Origin: Trichomonas vaginalis G3
Taxonomy: Eukaryota > Parabasalia > Trichomonadida > Trichomonadidae
Reading direction: 5' to 3'
Length of the DNA: 64,000 bases
Assembly: GCF_026262505.1 (NCBI RefSeq)
Contig: NC_067206.1
Span: forward strand, 3,810,879-3,874,878
Positions 1-9,838 of the stretch are shown in pieces (position 1 is the stretch's first letter; every line of letters begins with the position of its first letter). Under the pieces are notes generated by a model. That model ran no database searches, had not been told where the DNA came from, and worked only from the letters and a program-made list of their open reading frames with translations. A program made the translations under genes and the position numbers.

Positions 1-1105
1 AATAAAAGGTTAAATTTCAACAAAACATATAGAAATGAAACATTGTTTAAAGTTCATTCAGAACCTAACCAATATGGAAACAAACCTACTTTTGTTTCTG
101 CAGACTATGGAACTACAATGAGATGGGGTCATAAAAGCTAACCCGGATAGGTGGTTTCATAAACTTACAACCACAATTCCAAGAAGTTGTAGACGCAATG
201 GAAGTCAATGGTGAACCAGATATAGCTGGTATTTTCAGCGCGGCTTTAATGCCATTGAAAGATATGAAACATGCAGATATTTTGAACCAGTATGAAATGA
301 ACATGGCTGATGGAAATATAAACACCTGACGTTCTAGAACATTTATCTCAAAGAACTACACAGAACGCATAGAGATGGTATATTTGGTGAAGAGTTTAGA
401 AAGAAAGTTAGGGAAGAGCGAAGGAAGAGAACCTATTGTACATGACCTTGCAAACGAAAGTTTACAAAATGTCATAAAAACTTACTTTGCAGACAATGAA
501 CCGAGAAGGGATGAATATTAAGAAAACTCAAATGGACAGTACCAAATGAAATGTTAGTATTGAAAAAACATGTTCCTTGACAAAAATAAAACCAACTACA
601 GAAATAAATGACGCAAGACTGAAACATTGGGTAAAAGCTTTCCCATTCACAAAAGATATATTGTTTGGTACATGGAAAGAAAACCAGAATGGCTACAAAA
701 ACATATATTTGGAAACGAGCTTATTCCATATGGACAAGCTCTGTTTGAAGAGCTTGAACCGGAAACTCAGGAAAGAGTCATGCAAACAATACGCGAAGAC
801 TCAAATACAAACTATGACAAAATCTTTCTAGGATATAGGTTACCTGAGATGGGCGACCAGAGCCCAAAGGCAAAAAGGACATGGGAAATTTACAACATAC
901 TAGGTGAACGAGGACAAAGATGCAACAACTTGAAAGCAGAGGGCAAGTTACCAAAGAAGAAGAGAAGAGTAGAAACAAAGTGAAAGTAGTGAAGAAAGTA
1001 ACTTCATCTAGTGAAAGTAGTGGCAATGAAGGAAAAAGAAGAGTTAAAAACTCAGCCAGGAAGAAAGTAAAGCTTGGTCCACGTGGGTTCTATTATGACA
1101 TATAA
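1..1105 (+). pseudogene. Large coiled-coil/NLS protein, C-terminal part (copy A), broken
   Basis: This stretch matches the 3' third of the large gene at 29064-32369 in copy B and at 19988-23026 in A'. It is the first gene of the element and lies directly upstream of the major capsid gene, as in B. Its end encodes a lysine/arginine-rich, serine/glutamate-rich tail. About ten breaks are present. The N-terminal part lies outside the window. Its role is unknown; a virion-core or scaffold protein is a reasonable guess from position and composition. Confidence 0.8.
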
Positions 1106-1137
1106 ATCCAACTATTCTATATTTTTACCCATATGAA

Positions 1138-2745
1138 ATGTACGCCGCTCAGAATATAACGCCAACAGTTTTGGATGCCATGAATGGAAATGTTTCGAAT
1201 GGTATATACGAATGCGACAATGCCATTAGAAGGTCAGAAATAGTTCCTGGAACTTACGAATATACAACTGCTGTTTCTTATGGAAATGTAGGTGAGTTTG
1301 GAGAAGGTTCTTCAACAACAGTAGATATTGCTTGCGACAGGTTTCATATAATTTCTATTGACAACTCATTCTTATACGTGGAACAAGACATTGAAATAAA
1401 ACCTTCTGCCAAGTTGTCTGACAAGAAAGGTTGCAATGGAATTTTTCTATGTCGGATACCAATATGCTCCAGAAGTTTTTATGGGATATAAGATATATTC
1501 TAACTCTGACTTAGTTCAAACAGTAACATGGGCAAACTATGAATGGTTCGCTTTGAGAAACTCAGTACAACCACAAGCTAGAGAACAAACAGACCAGTAT
1601 GCCACCATTGAGAAAATAAGAAGACTTGACCCTAACGTTCCAGGAGTTTATGTTAACCTTTCTGGAGCAAACTGCAGCAGCAGTAACCAAAGTAAAACTG
1701 AAACTTAGAGTTCCTTTGTCATCTTTCCTCATCTTCAGGTTTTTAAGATACTTGCCAAACTGGGCAGGAAAAATTTCTATTGAACTTACTCCAAGCAAAA
1801 ATAACTTAGTCATTGCACCAACGCAAGACCCATTCACTCTTACAGACGTAAGGGAGCAAATCAAACGTCATTCGCCGAATTTTGCAAAGACAAAGTTGAC
1901 TTAGACTTTGGTTTCTCAAACTTCAACACTGAAGTAAACTATTATTTCAATGCTGCTGGAACTGCTTGGGACCCAGTTAAGTTCACATGCGAAAAATTTG
2001 AATGCAAGAGAATAGAAAGCAGACTTGCAGTCTATATGTTGGACCCAGATATTTCAAATGCTTTAGCTGCCAAATATATTGCATTCCACTTATGTTCCCT
2101 ATTACACCAAATATCTGTCAAAGACTTTGCAGGTGAAGTTGGAAACAAAGTGCTGACCCGGTGCAAGAACAGATATTGCTTTAACAACTGCAATGAAACA
2201 TGCAGATACTATGTTTGTACTGTTCAGACGAACTATAAAATGACTATTCTTGTTTCTACAACCCCCGGTATTAAATATCATATAAACATAGATGGCAAAT
2301 ATTATCCAAGAGAAGAATATTCTACAGTTGAGGATATGAGGTCATACAACTTGACATTAGATGCTATGAACTTTAACAACAACTTCACAACAACCATTAA
2401 CCCTGAAATGCAAAGTTCTATTATGCCATATGTGAAAGTATGGACCATGCAGGAGGTCAAAAAAACTCAATATACAAATGGAGACCGTTCAAACTTTTGG
2501 CTTGGCATTCCATTTGCTGACTCAGAAAGACTTTATGGGTGGTATTTCAACTGTTGGTACAGTTCAAATACAATATACTGGTGACAGAGACGGTCCAGAT
2601 GAATTGAAAGCAAGAAGTTTACAAAACCAATAGCACTTTTCACGGAAGATGCTCTTTTGAAATTCGTTCGATGAAACCTGCTGGGGCTCCTCAGATTGGC
2701 ATAACGACAGCTTCCATCGAGCAGATTTTGGCAGCAGGTCAGTAA
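1138..2745 (+). pseudogene. MCP: Major capsid protein (copy A), broken
   Basis: This is the counterpart of the B copy at 32402-34010. The segment reading VPLSSFLIFRFLRYLPNWAG and the following ISIELTPS strand are what one expects in the middle of a Polinton double-jelly-roll capsid protein. The start is at MYAAQNITP, just after a T-rich leader (TATTTTTACCCATATGAA). Roughly six to eight breaks are present. The neighbours (penton-like gene downstream, ATPase further on) fit a virion morphogenesis block. Confidence 0.82.
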
Positions 2746-2825
2746 GTTGTTCTTGAACTGACTTCTCTCCGTCAAATATTGACAGTACGCCAGTTTTGAC
2801 ATAAAATTGTATTATAAACTTACCT

Positions 2826-3059
2826 TTAGAAATATCTGTAAGTTTTTGAAGTTATATTTTTGTCTGCTTCAAGAACTTTCACCATTTCAGTTATACCAAC
2901 TTTCTTTGCTTTATGAAAATATTTTGGTTCAGCAAAGACTGCTATTCTATAACATTTTCCATTGTTTGTATAAAGAACTATTCTGTCAATGTATTTGTAT
3001 TGTTTGTGTGTGTAAACTTTGTTCTGCTTCAATTCGAAGAGATACTCAAATACGTCCAT
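2826..3059 (-). CDS. Small antisense protein (copy A), about 77 aa open
   Basis: This minus-strand frame lies between the capsid and orf192 genes and begins MDVFEYLFELKQNKVYTHKQ. The same protein is found in copy B (33946-34296), where its end overlaps the 3' end of the capsid gene on the other strand. The composition (VYTHKQYKYIDRIVLYTNNG) looks like a real protein and is conserved between copies better than the other frames. I do not recognise a family. The tail is shorter than in B. Confidence 0.5.
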   Translation of the reverse strand: MDVFEYLFELKQNKVYTHKQYKYIDRIVLYTNNGKCYRIAVFAEPKYFHKAKKVGITEMVKVLEADKNITSKTYRYF

Positions 3060-3077
3060 CTTTTTATTCTAAGTAAA

Positions 3078-3658
3078 ATGTCATTTCCGAAAAATAGAAG
3101 CGTAAGTGTTTCAAAAGGTTTAATGGCGGTGGCAGATGTGAAGTTAATTCACCAACTCAAACAAACAGTCAAAGTGTTGTTGTCAATGTCAAAGACAGAG
3201 ATGTTGAAGTGGGGAAACCATACGAAGACAAAGATGGTATAACAATAGTTCCTGTAAAAGAACAACCAACATACCCTGAAGTTAGCAGAGACTTAAGTTC
3301 TGTTGCAGATATTCGAAACGACTACCAACAACTGAAAGACAAACTTCAAACTCAGGAGAAGATTTGTCAAGCTTTAGGTATAATGTTAAACTTGGTCGAA
3401 CACAACCCTGTAAAAGTGAACTCATATGTCATTGCACCTCATGAAGTTTTGAAAGAACTATTGAAACTTTTGACAGAGGCAGACGATATAAACATCAAAG
3501 AAATAGAACCCGACGTTAGTTGCTGTGGTGTTTCATATAATGTCATTGACAAGATATACGTTATGAAAGGAGGTGAAACGTTGAACTTAAAATATAGTTT
3601 CCCAGACGTTATAAAAATATTTGACGACCACAACATTTCATTAAAGTTTATTTGCTAA
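3078..3658 (+). pseudogene. orf192, unknown (copy A), about one break
   Basis: It starts at MSFPKNRSVSVSKG after the leader TTTTTATTCTAAGTAAA and ends six bases before the penton-like gene. The C-terminal half is intact and matches B (34342-34920). The middle is predicted helical (ADIRNDYQQLKDKLQTQEKI), followed by a cysteine pair (DVSCCGVSYN). No family is recognised. Its place between major and minor capsid genes suggests a structural or assembly role, which is inference only. Confidence 0.6.
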
Positions 3659-3664
3659 GTAAAA

Positions 3665-4471
3665 ATGGCAGAAGACATAGTGGTTTATACTATTACGACT
3701 AAAAAACCCTGAGTCATATAATTCTATAACAACAAACTTACAAAGTCCTCAAGGACGATATTGTAAACTAACCTTAAACACAATGACGACTAAAGCCTGT
3801 TTTGCTCTTTTGACACCAGAAGATTTTATTGTTGTGAATGGTAAAAAATACTCCTTTGAAGATACTTACTCAGATTATACCACCAACAGGTTTTGTTGAC
3901 TTATTTAATACTTTAAGTACGGGTGTAACATGTGCTGCAACTAGAGCAGGTTTCATTATGTTTGGATGTCCGACTGAGTTTACTATAAACAATATGAGCT
4001 ATAATACAAAACTTATATCTGGTTTTTACTACCAACAGTTTCCTATAACAGGAAAAGGTGTCATACAAGGAATGTCTGTTCCATTGACTTTAAGTACACT
4101 ATTTTATATATTGTTTCAAACTTAGGTTCAAAGTGTTATTCGAATGTCGACAGAAACTACTATGACCAAAAGATACTTATGCGTATAAATAACACATTCT
4201 CTGCTGGTTTGCCTATTGTTCATTCGAATGCAGAGTTTTCAGCTTTAGTAAACTCAAACACTTTAGCAAACATAAACTTAACCTTAGTTGACGCAAACTT
4301 TGTTCCTGTAAAACTTTATGTCCTATGTATTTGTCAATGACGGCAGAAAGTTTCGAATTGGAAGATGCAACTGGTGAAAGTATTGTATTACAAGAACAAC
4401 TTCAAACACAAATAGCTCAAGAACAACAAATGCAACAAATAGCTCAAGAACAACAAATAGCTCAAGAATAA
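3665..4471 (+). pseudogene. Putative penton/minor capsid protein (copy A), broken
   Basis: This is the counterpart of the open gene at 34925-35731. It encodes a beta-rich protein of about 268 residues ending in a run of glutamine-rich repeats (QEQQMQQ type). About four breaks are present. It lies between orf192 and the helicase. In Polintons the single-jelly-roll minor capsid gene is normally close to the major capsid gene, which supports the call. Confidence 0.65.
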
Positions 4472-4499
4472 AAAAAATATTTTTTTTATTTTTATAAAA

Positions 4500-5736
4500 A
4501 TGTACAGAATAGATGTTTCAGATTTTTATGACTTCCAAACATTCAGAAATATGTGTCCATTTCGAGACTATAACAAAGCAGTCGAGAATTTGAAACGTTT
4601 AGTCATTTATGTCGACTCTGCCCCAGAATGTTATGTTATGAAAGAATGGGATGTAGTCTTTAACAAACCTAAAGCGACAATAGTTTCAGAACAAGAATGT
4701 AAACAGAAACTTAAGAAAATAAAAGTCGTACAAGTTGGCATGAAGATGTTAGATGCTTGGGATATCTTATTGTCAAAGTTAGAAGATTTTTCAGTTCGTG
4801 GTATAAAGTTTTATACACCTTCTCCAAACTTCTATTCTATCTTCACTGGATATAAATATGAACAAGTAGAATGGAAAGAAAATGTTATAGAAGCTTGGTT
4901 AGACCATGTCAAAGAAATTATATGCAATGGAAACGAAAGAGTCTATGAGTATATCTTATGTTGGTTTGCAAACATCTTACAACATCCAAGTGCTAAGAAT
5001 GAAACTGCTCTCATTATAATTGGAAAACAAGGAACAGGTAAGAACACGTTTCTTTACAGATATTTTGTGCAAACTGTTAGAAGGTTATTCGAATCCGAAT
5101 ATGACAAACTTAGAAAACATCTGCGGTAAATTTAACTCTTCAATAGAGAATATGAAACTTATAGTATGTAACGAACTTCAAAGTATAGATACAACAAAAG
5201 TTTTGAACTCAGATGCTTTGAAGAGTCTTATAACAGACAAAGTTGGAGTTGTTGAAAGAAAATATAAAGACCAAAGAGTTTGTGAAAATGTTGCAAATTT
5301 CATTATGGTTTCAAACAATGCTGTTCCGATGAAGTTAGAAAGTTCTGACAGAAGATATGTAGTTGTCAGAACGTCAGATTCTCATATGCAAGATACAGAA
5401 TATTTTGACGCTTTGTCAGAAACTTTGACATCTGACTTTTACAACCACTTGTTCTCATATTTTATGACATTAGATATTTCAAAGTTCAATCCAAGACAAA
5501 TTCCACATACCGAAGAGAGACAAACATTGTTAGAAGCAAACAAGAGTGTATATGAACTGTTCATAGAAGAAAGCGACTTTGAGTGTTTAGATGAAAGGTC
5601 ATTGTACGATTCGTATAAACAATATTGTCAAGAGTATGGTTATATGACAGCGTCTAAACGAACATTCTTGGCAAATGTCAAAAGTCTTTTAGACGTACAG
5701 AATGGTGTATATACAAAGAAAAATTTTTCTGAGTAA
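4500..5736 (+). pseudogene. SF3 helicase, D5-like (copy A), one or two breaks
   Basis: It encodes the same 411-residue protein as B (35761-36996): Walker A GKQGTGKNT, a CNEL acidic motif and the SF3 motif C segment NFIMVSNNAVP. The leader is T-rich and ends ATTTTTATAAAA immediately before the ATG. See the B copy for the full description. Confidence 0.85.
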
Positions 5737-5773
5737 ATTTTAAAAAAAAATATTTTTTTATCCGATAGAAAAG

Positions 5774-6191
5774 ATGACGAAATTCATCTCAGTAAACAAG
5801 TACATGTCAGGACTTAAAGAAGAACTAGACCCATTCACATATTTGAATGTTTACTTCTACCATTTTGAAAAGTCTTCATTCAGCAAAGTTTGGAACATCG
5901 AACCAGTTAAGTTTGCTATTGTGACTAAAAATGGTGCGAAATTTGAAGACTTAGACATAGAAGGTTTGTTAGCAGTCAAAGAAAGTTTTGACAGAAGGTT
6001 CTCAAACTTAAGAAGGCAAAGCATACAAACTTGTTATACCTTATGAACCAAAGAAAGCAGACGACTATGAATATTATGAGTCTAAGATAGTTGAAGTTCA
6101 AGGTAAATTGGGTAAAAAGATTTTAGAGTCTAAGCCAGTGTTTGCTCCTAAAGAGGAAGAGAACATTGACATTGACCCAGAAATGTTCTAA
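5774..6191 (+). pseudogene. orf139, unknown (copy A), about one break
   Basis: It starts MTKFISVNKYMSGLKEELDP after the leader TTTTTTTATCCGATAGAAAAG. The same gene is open in B (37034-37453, 139 aa). It is acidic at the C terminus and no family is recognised. It is convergent with orf148, and the two stop codons form the ends of one palindrome (6189-6210). Confidence 0.6.
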
Positions 6192-6210
6192 AAATAAAAT
6201 TTTATTTTTA
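6189..6210. terminator. Bidirectional stop/poly(A) palindrome
   Basis: A perfect 22-bp palindrome with half-site TAAAAATAAAA lies exactly between convergent genes. Its first three bases are the TAA stop of orf139, and its last three are the TAA stop of orf148 on the other strand. Each strand thus carries stop codon plus AATAAA. The same palindrome is at 37451-37472 in copy B. Use as a shared 3'-end signal is inferred. Confidence 0.55.
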
Positions 6211-6654
6211 CATGTCAAATTTCTTCTTCTCTGGCTCTGGTTCTTTCTTCTCTTCTTCTACTTTCTTTTCTTTCTTTTCTCTCTTCTTCTTTTCTGGTGG
6301 AGTTATGTCAAACTTCTCAGAACCATATTTTTGTAAAAGTTCTTTGTCCTTTAATAGCTCTTCTATTCTGTTTTCTATTTCATCTTCAAGAACAGTGCAT
6401 GTGTCTTCTTTGCATTCTAAGAAGTTTTGTTGGACTTCATCTCTCCAAGAGGCGTCATCTCTGTCAACAAGTCTGTCATTGACAAATTTTAAGACTGCTC
6501 TGCTTAATGTTTTATGGTTCTTGTCATATTCCCAGAAACAGAACTTTAGAACAAATTCACCTTTCTTGTTTACACTATGTAAGATTTTATGGTCGACAGA
6601 TGTTTTGCTGTCGAAAAGCTTGTCTCGAATATAGATAGCGAAATCGCTAGACAT
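6208..6654 (-). CDS. orf148, lysine/glutamate-tailed protein (copy A)
   Basis: This 148-aa protein starts MSSDFAIYIRDKLFDSKTSV. The first 110 residues look globular, and the last 35 are almost all K, E and P (EKKKREKKEKKVEEEKKEPE), a charged disordered tail. It is divergent from the packaging ATPase with 36 bp between the start codons, and convergent with orf139. The same gene in B (37385-37927) has a different tail length. I do not recognise a family. Confidence 0.7.
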   Translation of the reverse strand: MSSDFAIYIRDKLFDSKTSVDHKILHSVNKKGEFVLKFCFWEYDKNHKTLSRAVLKFVNDRLVDRDDASWRDEVQQNFLECKEDTCTVLEDEIENRIEELLKDKELLQKYGSEKFDITPPEKKKREKKEKKVEEEKKEPEPEKKKFDM

Positions 6655-6690
6655 TTTCTAAAAGATAAAAATTTTAATTTTTCTAAAAAT
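6655..6690. promoter_or_regulatory. Divergent promoter between orf148 and ATPase
   Basis: Only 36 bp separate two start codons on opposite strands. The sequence is nearly symmetrical: TTTCTAAAAGATAAAAATTT then AATTTTTCTAAAAAT. It contains the T-run plus TAAAA block seen immediately upstream of most genes in these elements. Transcription start sites must lie in or beside this short stretch unless they overlap the opposite gene. Confidence 0.5.
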
Positions 6691-7566
6691 ATGTTAGAAA
6701 AAAAGTTTGCTGACATTGACAAGAAATTTGAGAATGTTTTAAACAAGAACAAGAGGAAGTTAGAAAATGCTCAGATAAAACCCATACATGACAAGTTCTT
6801 ATTTGCTCAGAATGGTATAACAGGTCTAATTGCACCACCTGGGTCGGGTAAGACTTTCACTTATCTTAAAATGGCTGCACAACAACAAGAACTAGATGAG
6901 AAGAACCCATTCTATGAGTTAGTTGTTATTTGTTCGACTTCTGGTCAATTTGACCAAACCGTCAATTCGTTCAAAGATATTATAAAGAAGTCTAAGTTAG
7001 TATGTATAAAAGACTCTGAGTTGTTAGATTGGATAAAGAAGTACCAAAGAAGAGTTTTGAAGTACAATGCTATAAATGAGTATGTCAATTCGAAGTTTAA
7101 AGACCCAAATGAGGAAATGCAGAGAATATTAGAGAAGAAACACTTCAGAAACAAACAGAAAGAGATAGAATACATTTCGAAGAAATTGCAATCTTACGAT
7201 TGGAAGACTTACCCTCATAGATGTCTTCTTATCTTAGATGACTTTGCTTCTCATCCTTTGTTAAAGAACAGAGAACAAGACATGTGTCGAATTCTTAAGA
7301 AGCTCAGACACTTTAACATCTCAGTTGTCATTTGTGTACAGACAGCAAAGAGTTTAAGTAAGGATGTAAAGAGAATACTTACTGACATTGTACTTTTCCC
7401 CGGATTGTCCGAAGACGATTTCATGGAACTTATGAAAGAGTCCATGGCAGGTAAGTTTGACAGACATGAACTATGGGAGAAGTACAAAGTCATACAAGAC
7501 CCTCATACTTCTTTCAGAATTCATATCTACGCAAACAAAGTTCAAATTGTAAAAAGTCAAGCTTGA
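6691..7566 (+). CDS. Genome-packaging ATPase, FtsK/HerA (A32-like), copy A
   Basis: This open frame of 291 residues would pump element DNA into the capsid. Walker A is APPGSGKT at residues 48-55. Walker B is CLLILDDF at about 178-185. A basic N-terminal region (NKNKRKLENAQIKP) precedes them, and a sensor-like segment (ISVVICVQTAKSLSKDVKR) follows. Size and motif spacing fit the A32-like ATPases of Polintons. An upstream in-frame ATG at 6589 would overlap orf148, so 6691, next to the leader TTTTTCTAAAAAT, is preferred. The last codons differ from B because the 3' end coincides with an inserted module flanked by 18-bp direct repeats. Confidence 0.88.
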   Translation: MLEKKFADIDKKFENVLNKNKRKLENAQIKPIHDKFLFAQNGITGLIAPPGSGKTFTYLKMAAQQQELDEKNPFYELVVICSTSGQFDQTVNSFKDIIKKSKLVCIKDSELLDWIKKYQRRVLKYNAINEYVNSKFKDPNEEMQRILEKKHFRNKQKEIEYISKKLQSYDWKTYPHRCLLILDDFASHPLLKNREQDMCRILKKLRHFNISVVICVQTAKSLSKDVKRILTDIVLFPGLSEDDFMELMKESMAGKFDRHELWEKYKVIQDPHTSFRIHIYANKVQIVKSQA

Positions 7567-7667
7567 AAAATGTAAGTGTTTAGTCTTAGTAAGTAAGTCT
7601 GTTGTGGTGCTGGGGCTGTCGGTTCTTCTGGCTTTGGAAGGCATTCAGGAAGAGGAACGTCAGTCAT
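7557..7667 (-). CDS. 36-aa proline-rich peptide, relative of the gene at 41509-41838
   Basis: The frame starts MTDVPLPECLPKPEEPTAPA. Copy B's gene at 41838 starts MSDVPPTEFIPKPEEPKAPA, so the two share an N terminus. Here the frame ends within the ATPase 3' end. It is the left arm of a divergent two-gene module around the short-repeat array at 7680-7890. A truncated relict is as likely as a working gene. Confidence 0.5.
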   Translation of the reverse strand: MTDVPLPECLPKPEEPTAPAPQQTYLLRLNTYIFQA

Positions 7668-7679
7668 CCGTTTGTGTCC

Positions 7680-7890
7680 TGTCGGAAGGAAAATTTTTTC
7701 CAGTTGTCGGGAAAATTTTTTCCTGTCGGAAGGAAAAATTTTTTCTGTCGTTCGATCAAAAAGTTCTCAATTTTCGAAAATTTGAATGGTTTACGGACGG
7801 ACAACAGGAAAATTTTTTCCAGTTGTCAGGAAATTTTTTTCCAGTTGTCGGGAAATTTTTTTCCAGTTGTCGGGAAATTTTTTCCCTGTC
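7680..7890. repeat. Short tandem repeats with GGAAAATTTTTTCC core
   Basis: About six copies of a 20-24 bp unit (GGAAATTTTTTTCCAGTTGTC type) are present, many with a near-palindromic core. The array separates two divergent small frames. In copy B the same position between homologous genes is filled by an unrelated 22-bp repeat (41839-42258). Confidence 0.75.
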
Positions 7891-7892
7891 GG

Positions 7893-7982
7893 ATGGAAGG
7901 ACTCGGAATGCCAGAAGGATTTGACAAGTCAATTTACCTTATAGAGCTACCTGAGCCATCTGAAGTCAAGCTTGAAAAATAA
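7893..7982 (+). CDS. 29-aa peptide, relative of the gene at 42260-42625
   Basis: The frame starts MEGLGMPEGFDKSIYLIELP and ends in the right-hand 18-bp repeat. The core IYLIEL matches AIYLIEI near the start of the 121-aa protein in copy B. It is probably a shortened relict of that gene. No function is known. Confidence 0.4.
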   Translation: MEGLGMPEGFDKSIYLIELPEPSEVKLEK

Positions 7983-7991
7983 ATGGTTCAT

Positions 7992-8798
7992 CTACTCTGC
8001 TTGTTTGAAGTTGTCAAAATACTCTGTTATTTTTTCCTTTAACAATGGCAAATCTTCTTTGAAGGTAAGTATTGTACAACCTTTAATATCATAGTGTGTT
8101 TGAGGTAAAGTATCTTGAACTATTTGTTTCACATCTTCATTCGGTGTCATTGAAATCGGTAAGTTTTCGCGATAGAACCAATTTCTGTCAGATTTGTAAA
8201 TCTTAGCAAGGTCGTAAAAGCTTTTGTTGTTTCTTCTGACTAAATGCAACATAACCATATCTCTGTCTTCTTCATTTTCCATCTCTTCAGTATAAATCAT
8301 ATACTTATAGTTCTTTTCCTTTCCTTTTGGTACCGAACGTGGTATTCTTTTCTGAAGGCTTTTGTCTTTTGCTTCAAGCTTGTTTTCCATCTCTTCACGT
8401 TCTTGTCTATGAATTTCATCTAACATCATGAAAATATAACAAGCGTAACGAGGTGAAGCCCACATTGCAACAGCATTTACAAGAAGTCTATGTACATACC
8501 AGCCTCTCAAACCATTTAGCAAATTTTTACGATTTTCGTACGGAATCTCGACCCGCGGTTTTCCTCGGGTCGCAAACATATGAGGAAATTCTTCTAAAAG
8601 TTCTTTTGTCTGTTGGTTTTCAAACCAATGATGTGCTTGCTTTGTAGAACGAAGAGCATTCAAAATACTTTGCATTTGGTACATATCGTCTTTGACCGAA
8701 CGAATGAGACGGAGTTGTTTGTTATATTGTATGTACTCGTATTCTTCATTTATGGCTTCATGAACGATAGCAGTTGTTGTGTTCTCTGTTGTTGTCAT
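7992..8798 (-). CDS. KilA-N domain protein (copy A), 268 aa
   Basis: The chosen start is MTTTENTTTAIVHEAIN, preceded by a T-rich leader; an in-frame ATG 26 codons upstream is less likely. The KilA-N signature is at residues about 96-118 (LRGWYVHRLLVNAVAMWASP), the segment that in phage and large-DNA-virus KilA-N proteins reads like YVHPxLAxxxAxWxSP. A charged linker follows, then a conserved C-terminal domain (YKYMIYTEEMENEEDRDMVM onward). KilA-N proteins bind DNA and often act in regulation, which is family knowledge. A matching gene in B is interrupted. Confidence 0.75.
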   Translation of the reverse strand: MTTTENTTTAIVHEAINEEYEYIQYNKQLRLIRSVKDDMYQMQSILNALRSTKQAHHWFENQQTKELLEEFPHMFATRGKPRVEIPYENRKNLLNGLRGWYVHRLLVNAVAMWASPRYACYIFMMLDEIHRQEREEMENKLEAKDKSLQKRIPRSVPKGKEKNYKYMIYTEEMENEEDRDMVMLHLVRRNNKSFYDLAKIYKSDRNWFYRENLPISMTPNEDVKQIVQDTLPQTHYDIKGCTILTFKEDLPLLKEKITEYFDNFKQAE

Positions 8799-8887
8799 AT
8801 CTGTCTTTATATTCCGGATAAAAAAAAATATTTTATAAAAAACTAGCGTTATTTCCTGACTTTCACAAAAGACCAAAAATAAACGCT

Positions 8888-9517
8888 TTACATGTATTTT
8901 TCAGCAACTTCGTCAAATAATTTTATAGCTTTACCTATCTCATCTACTTCAAACGTTTCTTTACCTTTCGTGGGAGCACCATACAATTTCTCAAACTTTT
9001 CAAGCAGTTCTGTTTCAGCAGCTCTCATATCGTTAACGAACACAACCCTGACTCTATTGACTGTACTGTCATATCTTTGAGTTATATTATATGTTCTTCC
9101 TATCTTATATCTCTTTGTATTGAAGTCCTTCGGTTTCTGAACGATGTAAAGTAAGCCTTCACTGCAACGTTCCGTATCGAATGAACCATATGTTATGAAG
9201 TTATATCCAACAACTGGGTCTAACCATAACAAAACTATTGGTATAAGACTTTTGTCTATAAGATATGCTGTAGTTCCATAGAATCTTACCGATATCATAA
9301 GCTCAGGATTTCTTGTCAAAATTTTCTGAGTAGAAGCAATTCTAACCCAGTCGTGTGGTTTCTTTCCAGATGGAGATATAATGTCTGACAAAGAATATTT
9401 CTTGTATTTCTTTGAGTATCTTACGTTTAAATCACCTATTCTAACCATTTTGGTGTCATTGTCTATCTTTCTAACTGTTTCAAACTCAGTGTTTAACATA
9501 TATGTATTTACATACAA
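8888..9517 (-). CDS. KilA-N-like plus T5orf172/GIY-YIG protein, 209 aa
   Basis: The C-terminal half (from residue about 122) reads LLYIVQKPKDF, YKIGRTYNITQRY, then AETELLEKF and GKETFEV. That is the layout of the T5orf172/Mug113 branch of the GIY-YIG nuclease superfamily. The N-terminal half (WVRIASTQKILTRNPELMIS, GYNFITYG) resembles the DNA-binding half of viral KilA-N or MSV199-type proteins. The start may be MYVNTYM or the Met at residue 7. Copy B lacks this gene, so it is an accessory gain or loss. Enzyme activity is not shown. Confidence 0.68.
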   Translation of the reverse strand: MYVNTYMLNTEFETVRKIDNDTKMVRIGDLNVRYSKKYKKYSLSDIISPSGKKPHDWVRIASTQKILTRNPELMISVRFYGTTAYLIDKSLIPIVLLWLDPVVGYNFITYGSFDTERCSEGLLYIVQKPKDFNTKRYKIGRTYNITQRYDSTVNRVRVVFVNDMRAAETELLEKFEKLYGAPTKGKETFEVDEIGKAIKLFDEVAEKYM

Positions 9518-9577
9518 AATAAAAAAAATATTTTATAAAAAACTAACTTTATTTTTTCTATCTTGTATAAAAGATAT

Positions 9578-9838
9578 GATTTCAGGGATTTTTTTGACGA
9601 AGTGTCAAAGTTCTCTTCGTAAAAAAATAACAGTTATATAATGAAATTTGGTCATTTTTTTACGATTTCAGGGATTTTTTTGACGAAGTGTCAAAGTTCT
9701 CTTCGTAAAAAATAACAGTTATATAATGAAATTTGGTCATTTTTTTACGATTTCAGGGATTTTTTTGACGAAGTGTCAAAGTTCTCTTCGTAAAAAAATA
9801 ACAGTTATATAATGAAATTTGGTCATTTTTTTACGATT
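9578..9838. repeat. Three tandem copies of an ~86-bp unit
   Basis: The unit begins GATTTCAGGGATTTTTTTGA and contains GACGAAGTGTCAAAGTTCTC and TTATATAATGAAATTTGGTC. Copies start at 9578, 9664 and 9749. A further single copy is at about 10571-10650. No coding frame crosses it. It lies just upstream of the KilA-N/GIY-YIG gene start. Confidence 0.85.

Larger units (their letters stand above)
7556..7982. mobile_element. Inserted divergent module flanked by 18-bp direct repeats
   Basis: The sequence AAGTCAAGCTTGAAAAAT occurs at the ATPase stop (about 7554-7571) and again at about 7963-7980. Copy B has a single related junction here with no insert. Between the repeats are a leftward 36-aa frame, an array of GGAAAATTTTTTCC-type repeats and a rightward 29-aa frame. 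The equivalent full-size module in B lies elsewhere (41509-42625). This suggests a cassette that has moved or been copied within the family. Confidence 0.5.
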
